64,000 bases of DNA from NCBI GenBank assembly GCA_013365325.1, contig JABVXV010000171.1:1-64000 (forward strand). Direction: 5' to 3'. The notes under the pieces were generated by a model, which saw nothing but the letters and a program-made list of their open reading frames with translations, ran no database searches and was not told the origin of the DNA. Position 1 is the first letter of the stretch. Each line of letters opens with the position of its first letter. Made by a program: the position numbers and the translations under genes. Positions 22,829-36,900 of the stretch are shown piece by piece. Origin of the DNA: Dipetalonema caudispina. Lineage: Eukaryota; Nematoda; Chromadorea; Rhabditida; Onchocercidae.

Positions 22829-24762
22829 CGATTTTCTCGTTAATCGTAGATGTTTTCCGTGCAAATTTATTATAGAAAGTTCTTTCAGTCTTATTTTAAT
22901 TTATGTGATGATTTGTTAAAGAAATAAGATAAATCGATGGATTAATTGTCACAGCCAATAGCTTGATCAGCAGAAAGATTAAATGACACGGTCTGACGGC
23001 CGGTATCATAAACTCGTTTAGAAATCTCCCTCTTCCTCTCCCCCTCCTCCGATCCCTTAGATATATATTGCACTACCATTGACAAATACGTTTGTTTAAT
23101 AATTAGGCTGTCTTGGGAGTTCCAATAAAATATGCATAATGAAAGCCTTGGATTAATGTCGTGTTTTGTCCTACTTCTTTCAAAATATTTGCATATTTGA
23201 TCAGTTGTATTCGTTTTTGAAATATGAGTAAATTTTACGAACATTTTTAAACTTTGTCTTCATTCTTTCAGCCAGCTGTATGGTACAAAGGTGAACATTT
23301 TATATTTTAATTTTATGTACTGTTGAAATAAGCTATTGGGTAGGTTAGCTAATCAAACCAATTCTTGTTTTTGTATGCTTATTTTATTTCAAGTATTTGA
23401 TTATGTTAGACATGTTTGTACAACAATGTCAGTTATTGTTGGCTGAACGATTGGTTTATCTATCAGCAGATTCTGCTTTAATGACATAGGGGTGATGCTG
23501 TATAAAACTGTAAAAGTTTGACTATAAATTTATTCTATCGACAGTTTAACCTCAGGCTGAATTGAAATGAATGGTCAAAGAAGGGAGGAAGATAACGTGG
23601 ACTAGATGTTTGATATTGATCGTATCCGATAAGTAGCTTCAATTACTAGTCGGAGAACAGTATGTATTCTGATCTGATATTCTCAAATGATGGTAATAAT
23701 TTCGTTCATTTATTTATCTTAATATCTTCAATCATTTTCATTCTGAACTTGTAAAATGGATTGTTTTTATATATACATATCTTCAAATTCAAGTATTGAT
23801 CTTATGGGTAGCAATTGTGAGATTCATTTCTTAATGTTTCTTGTAATATATATTATGCGTTTGATAAAATTTGTTACTTCTTAATAATTGACATTCCTTA
23901 TTTGCTAGCATCATTGTTGTTTTATCACATGATGATATTGTTTCATTAAAAGCATTTATCAATATATCACATTAAATGCAAAAATAAATCGAAAAATTTC
24001 AACAAAAATTTGGGAGATAATATACCAGACATCTACAATGTATAATAGCAATTATTATACAGCAAAGTATAGCACATGCAAAAAAGACCATTTGGTATTT
24101 TTAATTTTGAGAAAATCTGAGGAAAAATTATGATGAAAGAGAAAAAGGCGCGGGATGAAGGACCTGTTTTCTTCAGGAATTTTATTCCAAAAAATTTGCA
24201 TAACATATATCAATGAAAGAAGCAGTCAAGAAAAAGAAAAAAAAGAAAAAAAAAAATGAAAAAAAGAAAAAAGCAACGAATAACTCAAATGATTCTATTC
24301 AACGAAATGTCATCAAATTTCATTCTCATAAAAATTTTGTTTTTTTCTTTTCTTTTTAAAATGCACATTGAAATATTCAACTAATTTTCCGATTATGAAG
24401 AAGAAGAAGTAAGTTTTAGTAGAAAAAAAAAGAAAAAAAAAATATTTATATAAATAGAATTGGAATTTAACAATCCCTCTTAGAATATGTTTAATTAAAT
24501 GTGCTCTAAATTAATTGAACATTTTTCCTAACAAGAAATTGTTGACAATTGTTACTGTTCATTATTGCTGCTGTTGAAAACAATTAAATGATAATGATGA
24601 TGAATATGAATTTGGGTAATAATTTTCTTTTTTAAATTACTTTTGTTTTTCTTTTTTTTTTTTTTTTTCGTTAGAGGAAAGAAACTATTCAAACTACAAA
24701 CAGAAGCAATAATGCTTTAACAATTCTTGAAGTAAAATTTAAAAAATTTTAAAGACCAAATT
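22829..24762. other. Convergent intergenic region between eaf-1 and fhod-1
   Basis: Tail-to-tail spacer with both 3' UTRs. An AATAAA at 23124-23129 could serve eaf-1. A 100-codon open frame on the minus strand (22942-23244) has no recognisable domain and an unlikely composition, so it is not called a gene. Purine-rich A/G runs occur near 24220-24280 and 24420-24442. Confidence 0.55.
23124..23129 (+). promoter_or_regulatory. Candidate polyadenylation signal of eaf-1
   Basis: AATAAA 296 nt past the eaf-1 stop codon. It is the first canonical hexamer I noticed on that side. Confidence 0.3.
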
Positions 24763-24902
24763 TTAAACAGTCGTAACTGTGCTAGTTGATTGATCATCAA
24801 CAAGCTTTAATGTTCGAGTACGTCTCACTGAAAAAAGTTAATGGAAATGGAAGTAAAAGAAAATTACCATTAGTTCAATATTATTGGGATTAAAACAAGT
24901 TC

Positions 24903-24935
<33 letters not shown>

Positions 24936-27900
24936 TAGTAATTGAATAATTTAGGGACATTTCGGAAGTGCATTTTTAAGTTTTATTCTAAATAAATAAA
25001 ATACGAGTTTTACAATTAAATTAAAATGAATTTTCTTTTTTTTAATCCGAATGAAACTGTAAATCTACTTGAAATTCATAACGTTTGATGGGAACAACTT
25101 TTATTCTTAGATGGACAAAAAAAAAAAAAAAAAAAAAAAAGTGACTTACAAGATTTTCGATTAAATTGCCTAGCCCTACGACGATGATCACGTGGTTCAG
25201 TTTGAATGGTAGCTGCTTTTACAAGGCCATCAAGAATTTCATCATCCGGTGATTCTCGCCCAGGACTTTCTGAATCCACCAATCGTCCAACTGATCTCAA
25301 CACTACAAATTCTCAAGATGGAACTTGTATTTTACTTATCAACATAAAATATATCAATCCAATTATTTTTTCGATTAATCGATATTTGCTATCTTTAAAA
25401 ATTGATATGATTAGTGAGTTTTCAATCACCAGTAAAATCAATGCATTTTATTGTAAAATCATTGAAATACCACCAAATTCTTTACTTTCTCTTTGACTTG
25501 AAATGATATCAGCTGGCGATCGTTCCGTTGAAAGTTTCGCTCTCGTCCTTTTTAACGTATCATCACTACTTCCACCAGTTAGCATACGAGACATTGCTTC
25601 ATGTCGCTTAAAATTTACAGGAAGTTGAATCAGTGAAATTTGAGATTCGAATCAATCAATAGCTTCTATCTTTTAGTACTATAACAGGAAATCAATAACA
25701 AAAAGATTGAATGTTTGTATGGGTATGAAACATTGAAAAAAATTGACTCAATCTTTTTTTTTTTTTCAATCCAGATTCAAGTAATTCATTACGGTATAAA
25801 TGGTTTGAAGCCAGAAATCAGAAGTTTAAAGTAAGCTGAAAAGATGGACTAATTGTCACGCCGAAATCGATCCAATACCAATCGATGATCTATCTAATCA
25901 ACGGATAAAGATAGATGAAATAATTAAAAGATAAATGAAAATGATTCAGTGCTATTGTCAAGAATCTTATTTAGTTGCACTAAATAGACAAATGATAGAT
26001 GTGTTCAAATTCAAAACATCATAAAGTTTAACATTAATATGGTAATAATTGAAATTTTTTTTTAATTCCCTTTGAATTACTAACCTGTTCAGCATTCATT
26101 TGTACCGGTGTACGTCTTAAATTTCCATTCAATTCCATACAATCTTTACCATTCTGTCCCTCTAATGCCCATATTTTACCACGTGTTTTATTTCGTTCAC
26201 GTTTATCCGCTAATCGTTTACGTTGTTGCAAAATTTTATCACGAGTGGTACGATATTCAAGGGCAAATTCATTGACCATTTTAAAAACAGTCATTGGCTT
26301 TAATGTTGGTACTTCGTTAACACTGTAGCCAAAAAAGAGCAAAAATGCATGCCATCTAGAAATAAAACATAAATATTTTATTAATTAGCTAATTAAAATT
26401 TTTATAAAAATTTTCATTTTTATTATTAGGAAATATTTTTTATGAATATTCTATAATATAATTTCACATGATAAAAATATCAGAAAATTTATCTTTGTCC
26501 TAATGATTCACATAAACAAATTAGTATAAAGTATTTAAAAAAAAAAAAAAAAAAAAAAAAAGAAAAAAACAAGTAGAGTGAAGGTATCATCATATTATTA
26601 ACCAATGCTAACCTGTTAAAAGCAATCCTATAAATGGCTTTAAGTTGATGAATTCGTTGTGCTACATCATTCAAATAATCATTTATCTTTTGCTTCATCG
26701 ATGATGAACTATCATTTTTACTAATTTTTGCCAAGTAACCCCATGATGCTTTACAATCATGCTCAAGTTTCTTCAAATTTGACTCCAATTCATCGTAATC
26801 GAACTGAGAAAAAAAAAAAAGAAGTTTAAATTTCAAAAATAAAACATTACATCTTATAAAATAAATTCTTATAAATTACAGTCAATTTTTGGTTTAATTC
26901 ATTTTAACCTATAAATTACAATAAATTTTTGGTTCCAATGAATTTTATATCAAATTCTAATTAGATTTTAATATAAATTTTTAAAATATATAAAAAAATA
27001 AAGGAAAAATGATAAAAAATTTCACCCGTGCGGTACGAGCAACAGCACCAAATTCGGAATATAAATCAGTTCCATCCGAACAATGCTCGATCATATATTC
27101 AGCTAAATGATATGTTAACGTATGCTTGTAAACCGGATCTTTCACTTCGGATGCTTTGCTTAAATAATCCAATTGAAAACCTTTGATCTGCAAAAGGAAT
27201 AATGTTTAAATCAAATAAATTTTAAGAAAAAACTTAGTAACATATCAGTGTTAATATTCGATGTTCAGCGTAAGATCTAGGGAAGTAGACAAAGTTTGAA
27301 GTTGTGAAATGAAACAAGCTTTAGGAGGTAGAAATTACGTATAATTTCTCATTCAAATAGAAATTTCTTGAGCGTGAAATTTTCAAGCTCAAGAAATAAG
27401 GTCAGAGATTCCAAACAACAACGTTGATAAAATTCCAGCATTTCCTCAAAAATCATCACAACTTCAATCTTTTTTTTTTTCCTATCAAATTTTCATGTTT
27501 CATTTAAATTAAATCACATTTGTTCCATTCAATGTATTTCCAATGATTAGTAACATTCCCATTGCAGTTCGGAACGTTTTCGATTCTTCAACCTCTTTCA
27601 TTGCTAACTGTAAATCCATCAATGGTTCGGCGATATCCTTTAAAAAACAAAAAAAAAAAGAAAATGAAAATTATGCGAAATTTTAATTTAGTAACAAAAT
27701 TACACTTCATCCTGATGATAATGGTTAGAAAAACCGGAAATGAAAAAAAAAAAACAAATTAGGCTGAAAATTGCAAGAAAATAAAAAATACAACTAGTAA
27801 GTTTTATTAATTAATTCTGTCCACATTAACCTTTTGCTCTTACTAAACAGAAAAAGGAAGAAATTTCTAACTATTAAATCCCGAAATTTTCAATAAATTT

Positions 27901-30900
27901 CGTGAATATTTATAAAAAAAAAAAATAAACTCCATACCTTTTCACAATTTTTGTAATCCAACGTGAATACCCAAAGCCTAAGTCTTTCCAATAGGCATGG
28001 TATTTGTGATAGCTTGAGAAGAAATTGTTCCGCTTGACCTAGCGGCATATCCGGATGTTCCGCAACTTTTAATTCAATTTGCTCAATTTCTGCTGGATTT
28101 GGCATCATTGTGGTAAGAATTTTTTCGATACCTTCTTTGTTCAGTACCAATGAATCAAATTTCTAAAATTTCCTTTTATGCTTATTTTCCAGGAAAAAAA
28201 AAAAAAAAAATAGACAGATGATGGAAAAGTTGAACAATGAAAACAAGAAGCGAGAATAACTACTGATCAAATGCTTGATATCATTTACCATGATAGCAGT
28301 TGGAATAACACTTATTGGTGGTAATTTTGTTAATCCGATATTGATAGCCTGAGATCGTTTCAATGGTAGCACTTGAAGAATTTGTGCCCGATGTTCACCA
28401 TTAAGTCGCTAAAAGAATGTACAAATATTATTTTCAATTATTCCTTAATTATTTCGTAAAAATTGATAGGAAATTGAAATGTATAAAAAATTGATAGAAT
28501 TTTTTTTTTTCCTTGACACAAATAAACAATAAAAGGATGCGGAAATAATTGCAAAAAAAAATTTTTTTTTTTGAAGCAAAAATGGAAATTGTTGATAGTT
28601 TTGGAAATATTCAACCATCACAATTATATTCGTTATTTAATTGGAAGATTCAATTGTAACTGTTAACAATTCAAGATAAGCGAAGATTTTTGAGAATAAT
28701 CAAAAAATTTTGAATAATGCTGATAATTTTTAAACCAAAGAAAAATGCATCATAATTAAATTGAGGAGGAAGGAAAGATTATTGTGAATTATAATTCAGA
28801 TAAAAATATTAAATTTTTGAATATACATTATTGGTTGGTTAGTTTTGAAAAGTATATCAGTTGAAAAATAAGAATGAAATTCTAAAATTATATTCATTTT
28901 CAAAAATTGGTGTGTTCCGTCATTTTCAATCATTTTTGTTGATCACACTTGTCACATAATTGTTATTCGATTGCTAGAAGATGAAATAATCAAAAACTTT
29001 GAATTTTAAAAAAGTTTTACCTTGACAGCAGGAATTTCTTTGGTTTTTTGCTCGAATAATTGGACCAATTTTTTGGCATCAATTTGCGGTAAATCAAGTT
29101 TATGCCAAAATGTTCCCTTATTCCTCAATGATGGTACAGGTGGTAGTTCAGCTTGAGCAGGTTTCCAGTGTAACTTCAGTGTTCCAGTTTTCGATACCGG
29201 TGGCACTATAAAAGAAAGGCTTGAAATATTATTTCATAGGCCAATTTTTATAGCTCAAAATTAATCTAACTTTTCTTGAAAATTTTCATCCATATGATTA
29301 CTGATGTTACTAAATGTTACTAATTGTATATAACATCAAATCGTTTTAAAAATTTCAAATTTTTAAAAATATTCACCTGGACTTGGATCACGACCTGTTT
29401 GATTTGGACCACCATTTGGAGCCAGAAAAGGTGGTGGTGGAGGTGCTCCTGGTGCACCGGGCAATAATGGTGGTGCTGGTGGTGGTCCTCTTTCAGGTGC
29501 TAAAAATTTAATCCAATTCAATTGAATTAAATCACAAGTTCTTATAATTTTAAAAGATAAAAAAATTATATTAAATTGATTGCACATCAATATATGATTT
29601 CATTAAAAATCGATACAAAGTAAACAAGCTTAAATTAAACTTTGATTTAAACGATAAATCAAATTTTTTATCATCTAACAACAATAATTTGACATATACC
29701 TTGATAAGAATGGAATATGAAATTGTGTTAAAAATTTTAAAAATTCTGTGATATTCCTTCATAAATTAGAATACATAGGGAATTTTCAAATCTTTATGTT
29801 AATGATTTGTGAAAAATTAAACTTCAAACTAAGATATGATAATTATTACCTGGTGGAATACCACTAGTACTAACACCTGGAAGTAAACCTTTCTCTTGAG
29901 CAATTGCTGCTAATCGAGCCATTACCAATGGATCTTGCTCAAATTCATCTTTATGAAATTCCGAAAAATCCAAATCATTAATAATCAATGGTTTTGACTT
30001 AAAACTTTCAGCAGCCTGAAAAAAAAAAAAAAAAAACGAAAACATTAGGAATGCTAATAATTCATCATTTTTTTTAAAACGATTTAGATTAATTAAACGA
30101 ATTTTAATTAGTTATTATTAGTAAAATTACTTTCAACTACGATCATTCACTCAATTTTTACAGAACAAAAAATTTTGTTAGCTGAAAAAAAAAAAAAAAA
30201 TAAACCTTTTTCCACTGAATTTCTGCTTCATCCTGTTTTGGTTCAAACAATGCTGCATTTTGTTCTCGTTTAAGCGCACGACGACGTAATTGCGCCGCAA
30301 ATGCATTACCACCAGCTGCAGTATCATCTTCATCTTCAATTACCTGAAATTAATTAATTGAACATATTTATCATAGAGTTTGAACAGAGAAGAAAATTAA
30401 CAAGTTTAGCATTCTTTTAAAATTTGAAATGGAATTTTAGAATTTTATGCCTTTGCTTTAGATGGTGATATCCTTTTTGGTTCTGATATTGGTTCTGGTT
30501 CTTTCTTAATCGATTCCGGAAATTCCATTGTTTTATTTTCGGTTGGAGAGAAAAGTGTAGAAGGAAATGATGGTGGAGGTGCTCGAACCTAAAAAAATTA
30601 GGTATATTATTTAACAACAATTGATTATTATGTTTATGTAATAATGTCAATTTCACCAAATGATGATACTCAAATTATGTACAATATTTCAGGCTTCTTT
30701 TATCATACACTTTGCGATACCTTACTTTTGACGTACGTCAAGTTTTCACGTATGTTACATAATTTATAGAAAATATTTTGTTTTCAAATCAATGTAGACA
30801 TTTAATGCTTTTAAAAGATTTCGGATATGAAAGAAATTGATGGAGTGGACAAGAAATTCGGTCATACAACAATAAAAATTTACTATTTAATTAATGCGAA

Positions 30901-33900
30901 TTACAAATTTAATTGTCAACAAATTTCTTATCTTTTAAACATGAAAAAGAAAAAAGCAACAACAAAAGAAAAAGGAAAAAAAAAAAAAAATTGCCAAACC
31001 GGTTTCTCTTCAGATTCTACATTTTCATTATTCTCCAATTTTTTTTCAACCAATTTCATTGGTGTCACTGAAGATTGTTTTATCGTTAATTGTGAGTTCA
31101 TCTCATTTACCGACGATACATTCTGGAAGGAAGAATTGCTAAATTGAAGTTAAACAAGAATTTTCAAAATACAATAATAAATGAAACAAATTTTAGTATG
31201 CAAAATTTCCCAAGTAATTTTATCCCTTTTTTTTTTGATGAAAGTTTGCCAGTAACTGACTATATTATCATTTTTCGGCTGTGATTTAACTTCAGAAGCT
31301 TTCCTTCGCCAAGGTGGTATCACTTTTGGTGTATTATCGATCATATCATTCGTGGTACCATTGACACCATTGAAAATCTTATCAGCAACGCTTATTTTGG
31401 GTCTGTAAATGAGGAAAATGCAACAATGGATTAATTATTGGCATAAATAGATTGCAAAATTTTGGACAGCTGCGCCAATAATTTATCAAATAACAAAAGT
31501 TATTGGAATGAATTAAATGGAAGCCATTTATATATGGTGAATAGAGGGAAGAATTAGACAATAAAATAAATTAACCTATTTTTACAATAATTTTAACAAA
31601 ATTAATTAATTTTTAATTTTTGTAAAATTTAATTTTTTTTTTGAAATTTTATAAAATTTTCTTTGAATAAAATAAAATTTAATCGTGAAACTTACAATTC
31701 AAATTTTTCAATATTATTATTTACAGAGTTAATTTTGTGAAAATTATAATGTTCCTGTTGTCGAGCTAATGATTCTTGATGCCGTCGACGCATTGCCATT
31801 CTACGATCAACAATAGCTGGTGATGTCGTCTGCATCCTATAACAATTCCTCTATCAAATATTGACAATAATTACAATTACAGTTGTAAATAATTAAATGA
31901 TAGCTTAGATTTATGTATCAACAAGTAAATAAGTGAATAAGTTAATCATAGAGAAGAAAAAATATTGTCGTAATATTTAATTGCAAATCAAAATTTCATA
32001 ACAAATTATTTTCAAGATAAATTGAAAGATGAATTTTTTTTCTTACTTCAAAAATAATATTTGAGTTTCTATGGAAACAAACTTCAACGTATTTACAAAG
32101 AAAATTGAAACTATGCATAAATTTGAAAAAAAAAAAAAAAAAAAAAGAGTGAAAAGAACGAAATTAGTGATAATAGACCATTGATCTGTTAGGAATCAAT
32201 TTATATCACTGTTAATTGTATATTATTATTATTATTTTTTTTGTTTTTTTTTTTTTTTTTTATAAAAAAATTCAATTAATACCTCATTTTAACGATACTC
32301 TCATCACTACTCTCTGCTTCATCTTCTTGTTTCAGTACTTTCTCGTATAATTTACATTGATCTTTGAGATCTTTATGACCAAGTTTTAGCATATGCCTCA
32401 TCGCACCTTCTAATCCCTGTGATTCAAGAGAATCGACGAGATCATAGTAAGTATCCTGAAAATATATCAATCATATAGCATTTATGATCAGAATTTATTG
32501 ATTTTCTTCTCTAATTAAATATTTACTATTTTTTGCAGTTAATCTTTTTTCTAACTTTCAATTCATTTTAATCTAATCCATTCTGGAAAAATGGAAATAT
32601 TTGCTTAAATTTACGCTTCATATTTGATCTGTATACTATTCCAATTTTGATCAGTACATATTTGATATGTGTACTTCAATTTATTTCAATCTATGGAATT
32701 AATTACCTGATCAGAGACACCATTTAATGTTTTATTGATAACAGTCATACCGTAAGTGAGCATTTCAACATCACTTGCATCCTTCTCATTAAGTACCCTC
32801 ATTAAGCCAAACCAATCAGGTCGATCTGTTCCCAAATAAAAATGTTAATTTCAAAAAGAAATAAGAAAACAAGAGAGAAAGAAATTATTCAACAAATTCA
32901 GTTCAAAAAATTCGAAAAAGATGAAAATATCGTCAAGAGAAATTTCGGCAGAGGAAAAAAAAAAATTACCGTATGCCATAATATATTTCTTATCTTACTG
33001 AATCAATATAGTATAAATTTGAAGAAAAAAAAAAAAAAAATTTTACTATGTGCTTTGTCGATATTAGTAACAGCGGTCATTAGAAGAAGTGCATTGTGAT
33101 CGGTATATTCAATAAATACCAACAATAACTTTAATGCTGTTTTCACCACTAATCGATACTAAAATTAATTTAAATCATCAAATTAATGCAATAAAATGCA
33201 GCGGACATTTCTAATAAGCAAAAATTTGCATTAAATTATAATATACATCAAATAAAAAGTTCTATTTTTTTTTATTTGCTTTACCATTCAACTTATGCTA
33301 AATTTTCATTTTCTTTGGAAAATTGAAATCGATTAGGACAAGATATTAGTAGCCATATTATCCATTTTAACATCTATTTTTAGAATAAGTTTAATGATTT
33401 GGAAAAATTTTTTATTATCAATATTCATTGATTTTCCTTTGAACTTAAAAGAACACAATTAGCAATGGAATATTTGAAAATTATCGAAGGATAATAATTT
33501 GTTTAATCATACAAAATAATCGTTTTATTCATTGCCAAAAAATTTAGATCGTAAATTTTTAAGAATTTAGCTTAAAATGTTTATTTGGTACTATCAAAAT
33601 TTGTTTGCCATTTTAATCATCATCAAATTGAACTGATACTAAAAGAAGCCAAGAATAATTTTAGATCGTATATGACTATTTGAATTTATCTCAGACCAAA
33701 ATTTTGGCATTTTTTTTTTAAAAAAGGCATGCTTCCAAGAAATGAAAAATTTGAAGGGAGAAAAAAAAAAAGAAATACTTAATAAGCGGACAAACATGAG
33801 GATATATAAGCTAACATGCAAATACGGCATCACATTGAAGATCTTACCCAATTAGCTTGAAATGAATTCATTTCAGAGCGTAACGATGGGTTGAAATTCT

Positions 33901-36900
33901 GCAAACACTTTTTTTTTTCTTTTTTTTTTTTTTTTTTTTTTTTGGCAAATAGTTAGAAATGAAAATTAGGAAAATAAATATATGAAAATAAAAATGAATA
34001 GGAAAATAAATGTATGAAAATAAAATGAATAAGGCTAAATAAGGCACAAAAAAAAGCTCAACATATTTCACTTATAAAATCGATTTTTAGAATAAATTCT
34101 CGACATTTCATATTCTCAAGATTTTAAGCAAATGATATGGCAAGTGAAATTCGAATCATAAATAGGCTAATTAATGAGTAACACAATACACAACGATTAA
34201 ACAAATAGCATCTTATTGCATGGAGTTTGATATTTGTTATTGTAACAGACGGTATTATATTTGTGTTAAAATAATATGAGTAAAATAAGGTAAAAATTAT
34301 GGTAGAAAAAAGGAAGTTTATAATTCTAAGATAATTTGAAGAAATTTCAACATCCCTTTAATTTTTATTAGTATTAAGAGCGTATATTTGTGATTTTCGT
34401 TATTTCAACTTGACAGCTAATAAGCATATCGAAAGAAAATCCTAAATTTTGAAATGTTAATTTCCGTTAAGTAAATATTTTGGAAAGTTATTTATATAAA
34501 CTTATTAATGAATAATTTCGAAATTAACTAAAAATTCAAATGTAAATATTTGTTGGTGCAATAATAAAATTGAAGAAATGTGAAGGAAAAATTTTTAAAT
34601 TTCAATTCTTTTTAGCTTCTAAATTTTTTTTATTTTTTAAATTTCAACTTTCTTTTTAACTCTTTTTAACCTAATTATTTATATACATATAAAAAAAAAA
34701 AAAAGGGTTTTCAATCATTTGCCATTTATTTTACTATTAGGAAAGAATAGATAGAAAGAAAAATAAACTTAAGGAATTTAAGCAATGTTTCTCTTTCATG
34801 CAAAGCCTTAAAATTTGATAAAACTTTAATCTCTTCATCTTTCCCTCTTCTAAAATAGCAATTGCATGGGAAGAAATTAAATCTTACGATATTTCTTTAG
34901 TCTTAAAATTATTCAAATTACTTATTTGCAGCATAAAATTTGATAATTTATGAAATTTATAACCAAATTATCAATTAATTTTGCAAATAAAAATTTTTCA
35001 AATTTATTTTTTTCTTCATATGGCAAAAAAAAAAAAAAAACCGGAGAAAAAAAAAAAAGGTTATATCAGTTACATTACAGAAACTATTACCGGTGAATCA
35101 AGCAACTCGTAAAGCCATTGGATCGTCTCGATATGAGCAATGATACCATTCATACCGTCCACATATAACATCACTTGACCTAATGCTGTAATGATACGTA
35201 ATGTGTACGTTGAACCTTTGAAATTTAACATTATAAGTCTATTTAATTTGTTCAAATATTATAACTTCATCAATTTTATCTAAATCCAAAATATTAAAAT
35301 AAGAAAAAAAGAAAAGTTTAGTGAAAAATTGGATAACATTTTTCAATACTATTTCAAATAATCTTAATCTTAATCATAATCATGCATTATAATGATTCTA
35401 TCATAATTATCGTTCATAATAAATTTATTATCACTTATCCGACAATTATTTATTTCTCAAACAAAAAGAAACATTATTTTAATGAGCGAGCAATTTTAAT
35501 TGAGTGTAAATTAGTGTATTCAAAATTCAATGAAAAATAATAGTGTAAATTACTTAAATGCTTTGGAGTAAAAAATTTTACCTCTAAGGATGTAATTTTG
35601 ATGATTTTGATCAGCTTGTCTACCAAGATTAATCATACATTCTAAGCCACCGTTTTGTACGAATTCGTGTACCAAATCTTTATCATCCTGCAAATTTTAT
35701 TGCTAAATTATTCATGTAACATTAAGACATTTCTTGATAAAATTTTTGGCATTTATCAATTTTAGTTTTTTTTTTTTCAAAAAAAAAAAAAAAAATTTCA
35801 ATATTACTTGAAAAATTTGTTTCAATGAGAAGAGTGCTCGTCGTTGATCACGTCCATTGGAATTGAGCAATTTATCTGCAAACTATCATTGTTTTATTTT
35901 TTTTTTTCTGCTTATAAATTAAAATTTGAAAATATTCAAAACTTCTTAAAGAAGTTTCTAAAAAAAAAGAAAAAAAAAATTTCAAGACAGGTTAATGATG
36001 AGAAAAAAAAAAAAGTGAATTTTCAAATGTCTCACCAATTATTGTTTTAACTCTGAGACCTGTTTGAGTTCGTACAACCAAACTGTTTCGCCTCCTACAA
36101 AAGAGACAGGATGAAAAAAAAAAAAAAAAAAACTGTAGAAATTGAAGAGAAAAGAAAAATAAAAATATAAATAATCAAATAATGTAAATTATTCATTAAA
36201 TTTCAAATAATTTTCTCTTCATCAAACTAAAACTTTTCATTTAAATGCAAAATATAAACCATAGATGAATGTAATAAAGTTAGTTTAAAAAAAATTTTTT
36301 CCTTTCTTTTAAAGCATTTATTTTTTTTTTTTTTTTTTCTTTTCACTCTTTCGGTTTATTTGAAATAAATGTAGCGGAAAATCGCATAATATTAAATCAG
36401 AATTTTACAGGCATCAATTTTGTCTATTCAAATTCTTTTTCTAATTAATCATTTTAATTATTAGATAATTTTGTTTACTATATATGAAATTACTGCATTG
36501 TAGAAAACAAGATACTTAAAGGTATTTCACGCTTCACTCTACGTCCAATTCTACGAAGCTAGAAGTCCTTTTTTTTTTCCTCTTTAATCGCTGAATATAA
36601 TCGGAAAGGGTTACTTGATAGATTAGCAATTAATAAAATCATCAATCCTAAGGTGATAATAATAATGCTACTTAATCTAAAAACAAAAAATAAAAACCTT
36701 ATGAGGGAATTCTCCTCTAATATCAAATCCTCATCTGCGGAACAATAAGAATCACATGGTAAATCAAGAGCCTGAAGCCATTTGCCGGACATTTGAACGT
36801 CCGGACTACTTTCTAGCGTATCACTTGAACTTTTCCGAAAATCAGCCCCAAAACCGGAGTCACTACTATGATCACGACTACTGCGATAATCCTTCGGAGC

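Noticed and set aside
22942..23244. 100-codon minus-strand open frame between eaf-1 and fhod-1
   Set aside because: No domain, no signal peptide and no splice context; it lies in the 3' flank of eaf-1.
35186..35225. Earlier acceptor for fhod-1 exon 6, adding STYTLRIIT
   Set aside because: The acceptor ending at 35186 gives [15 protein letters not shown] without a gap, matching the family; the earlier site would insert residues into a conserved helix.
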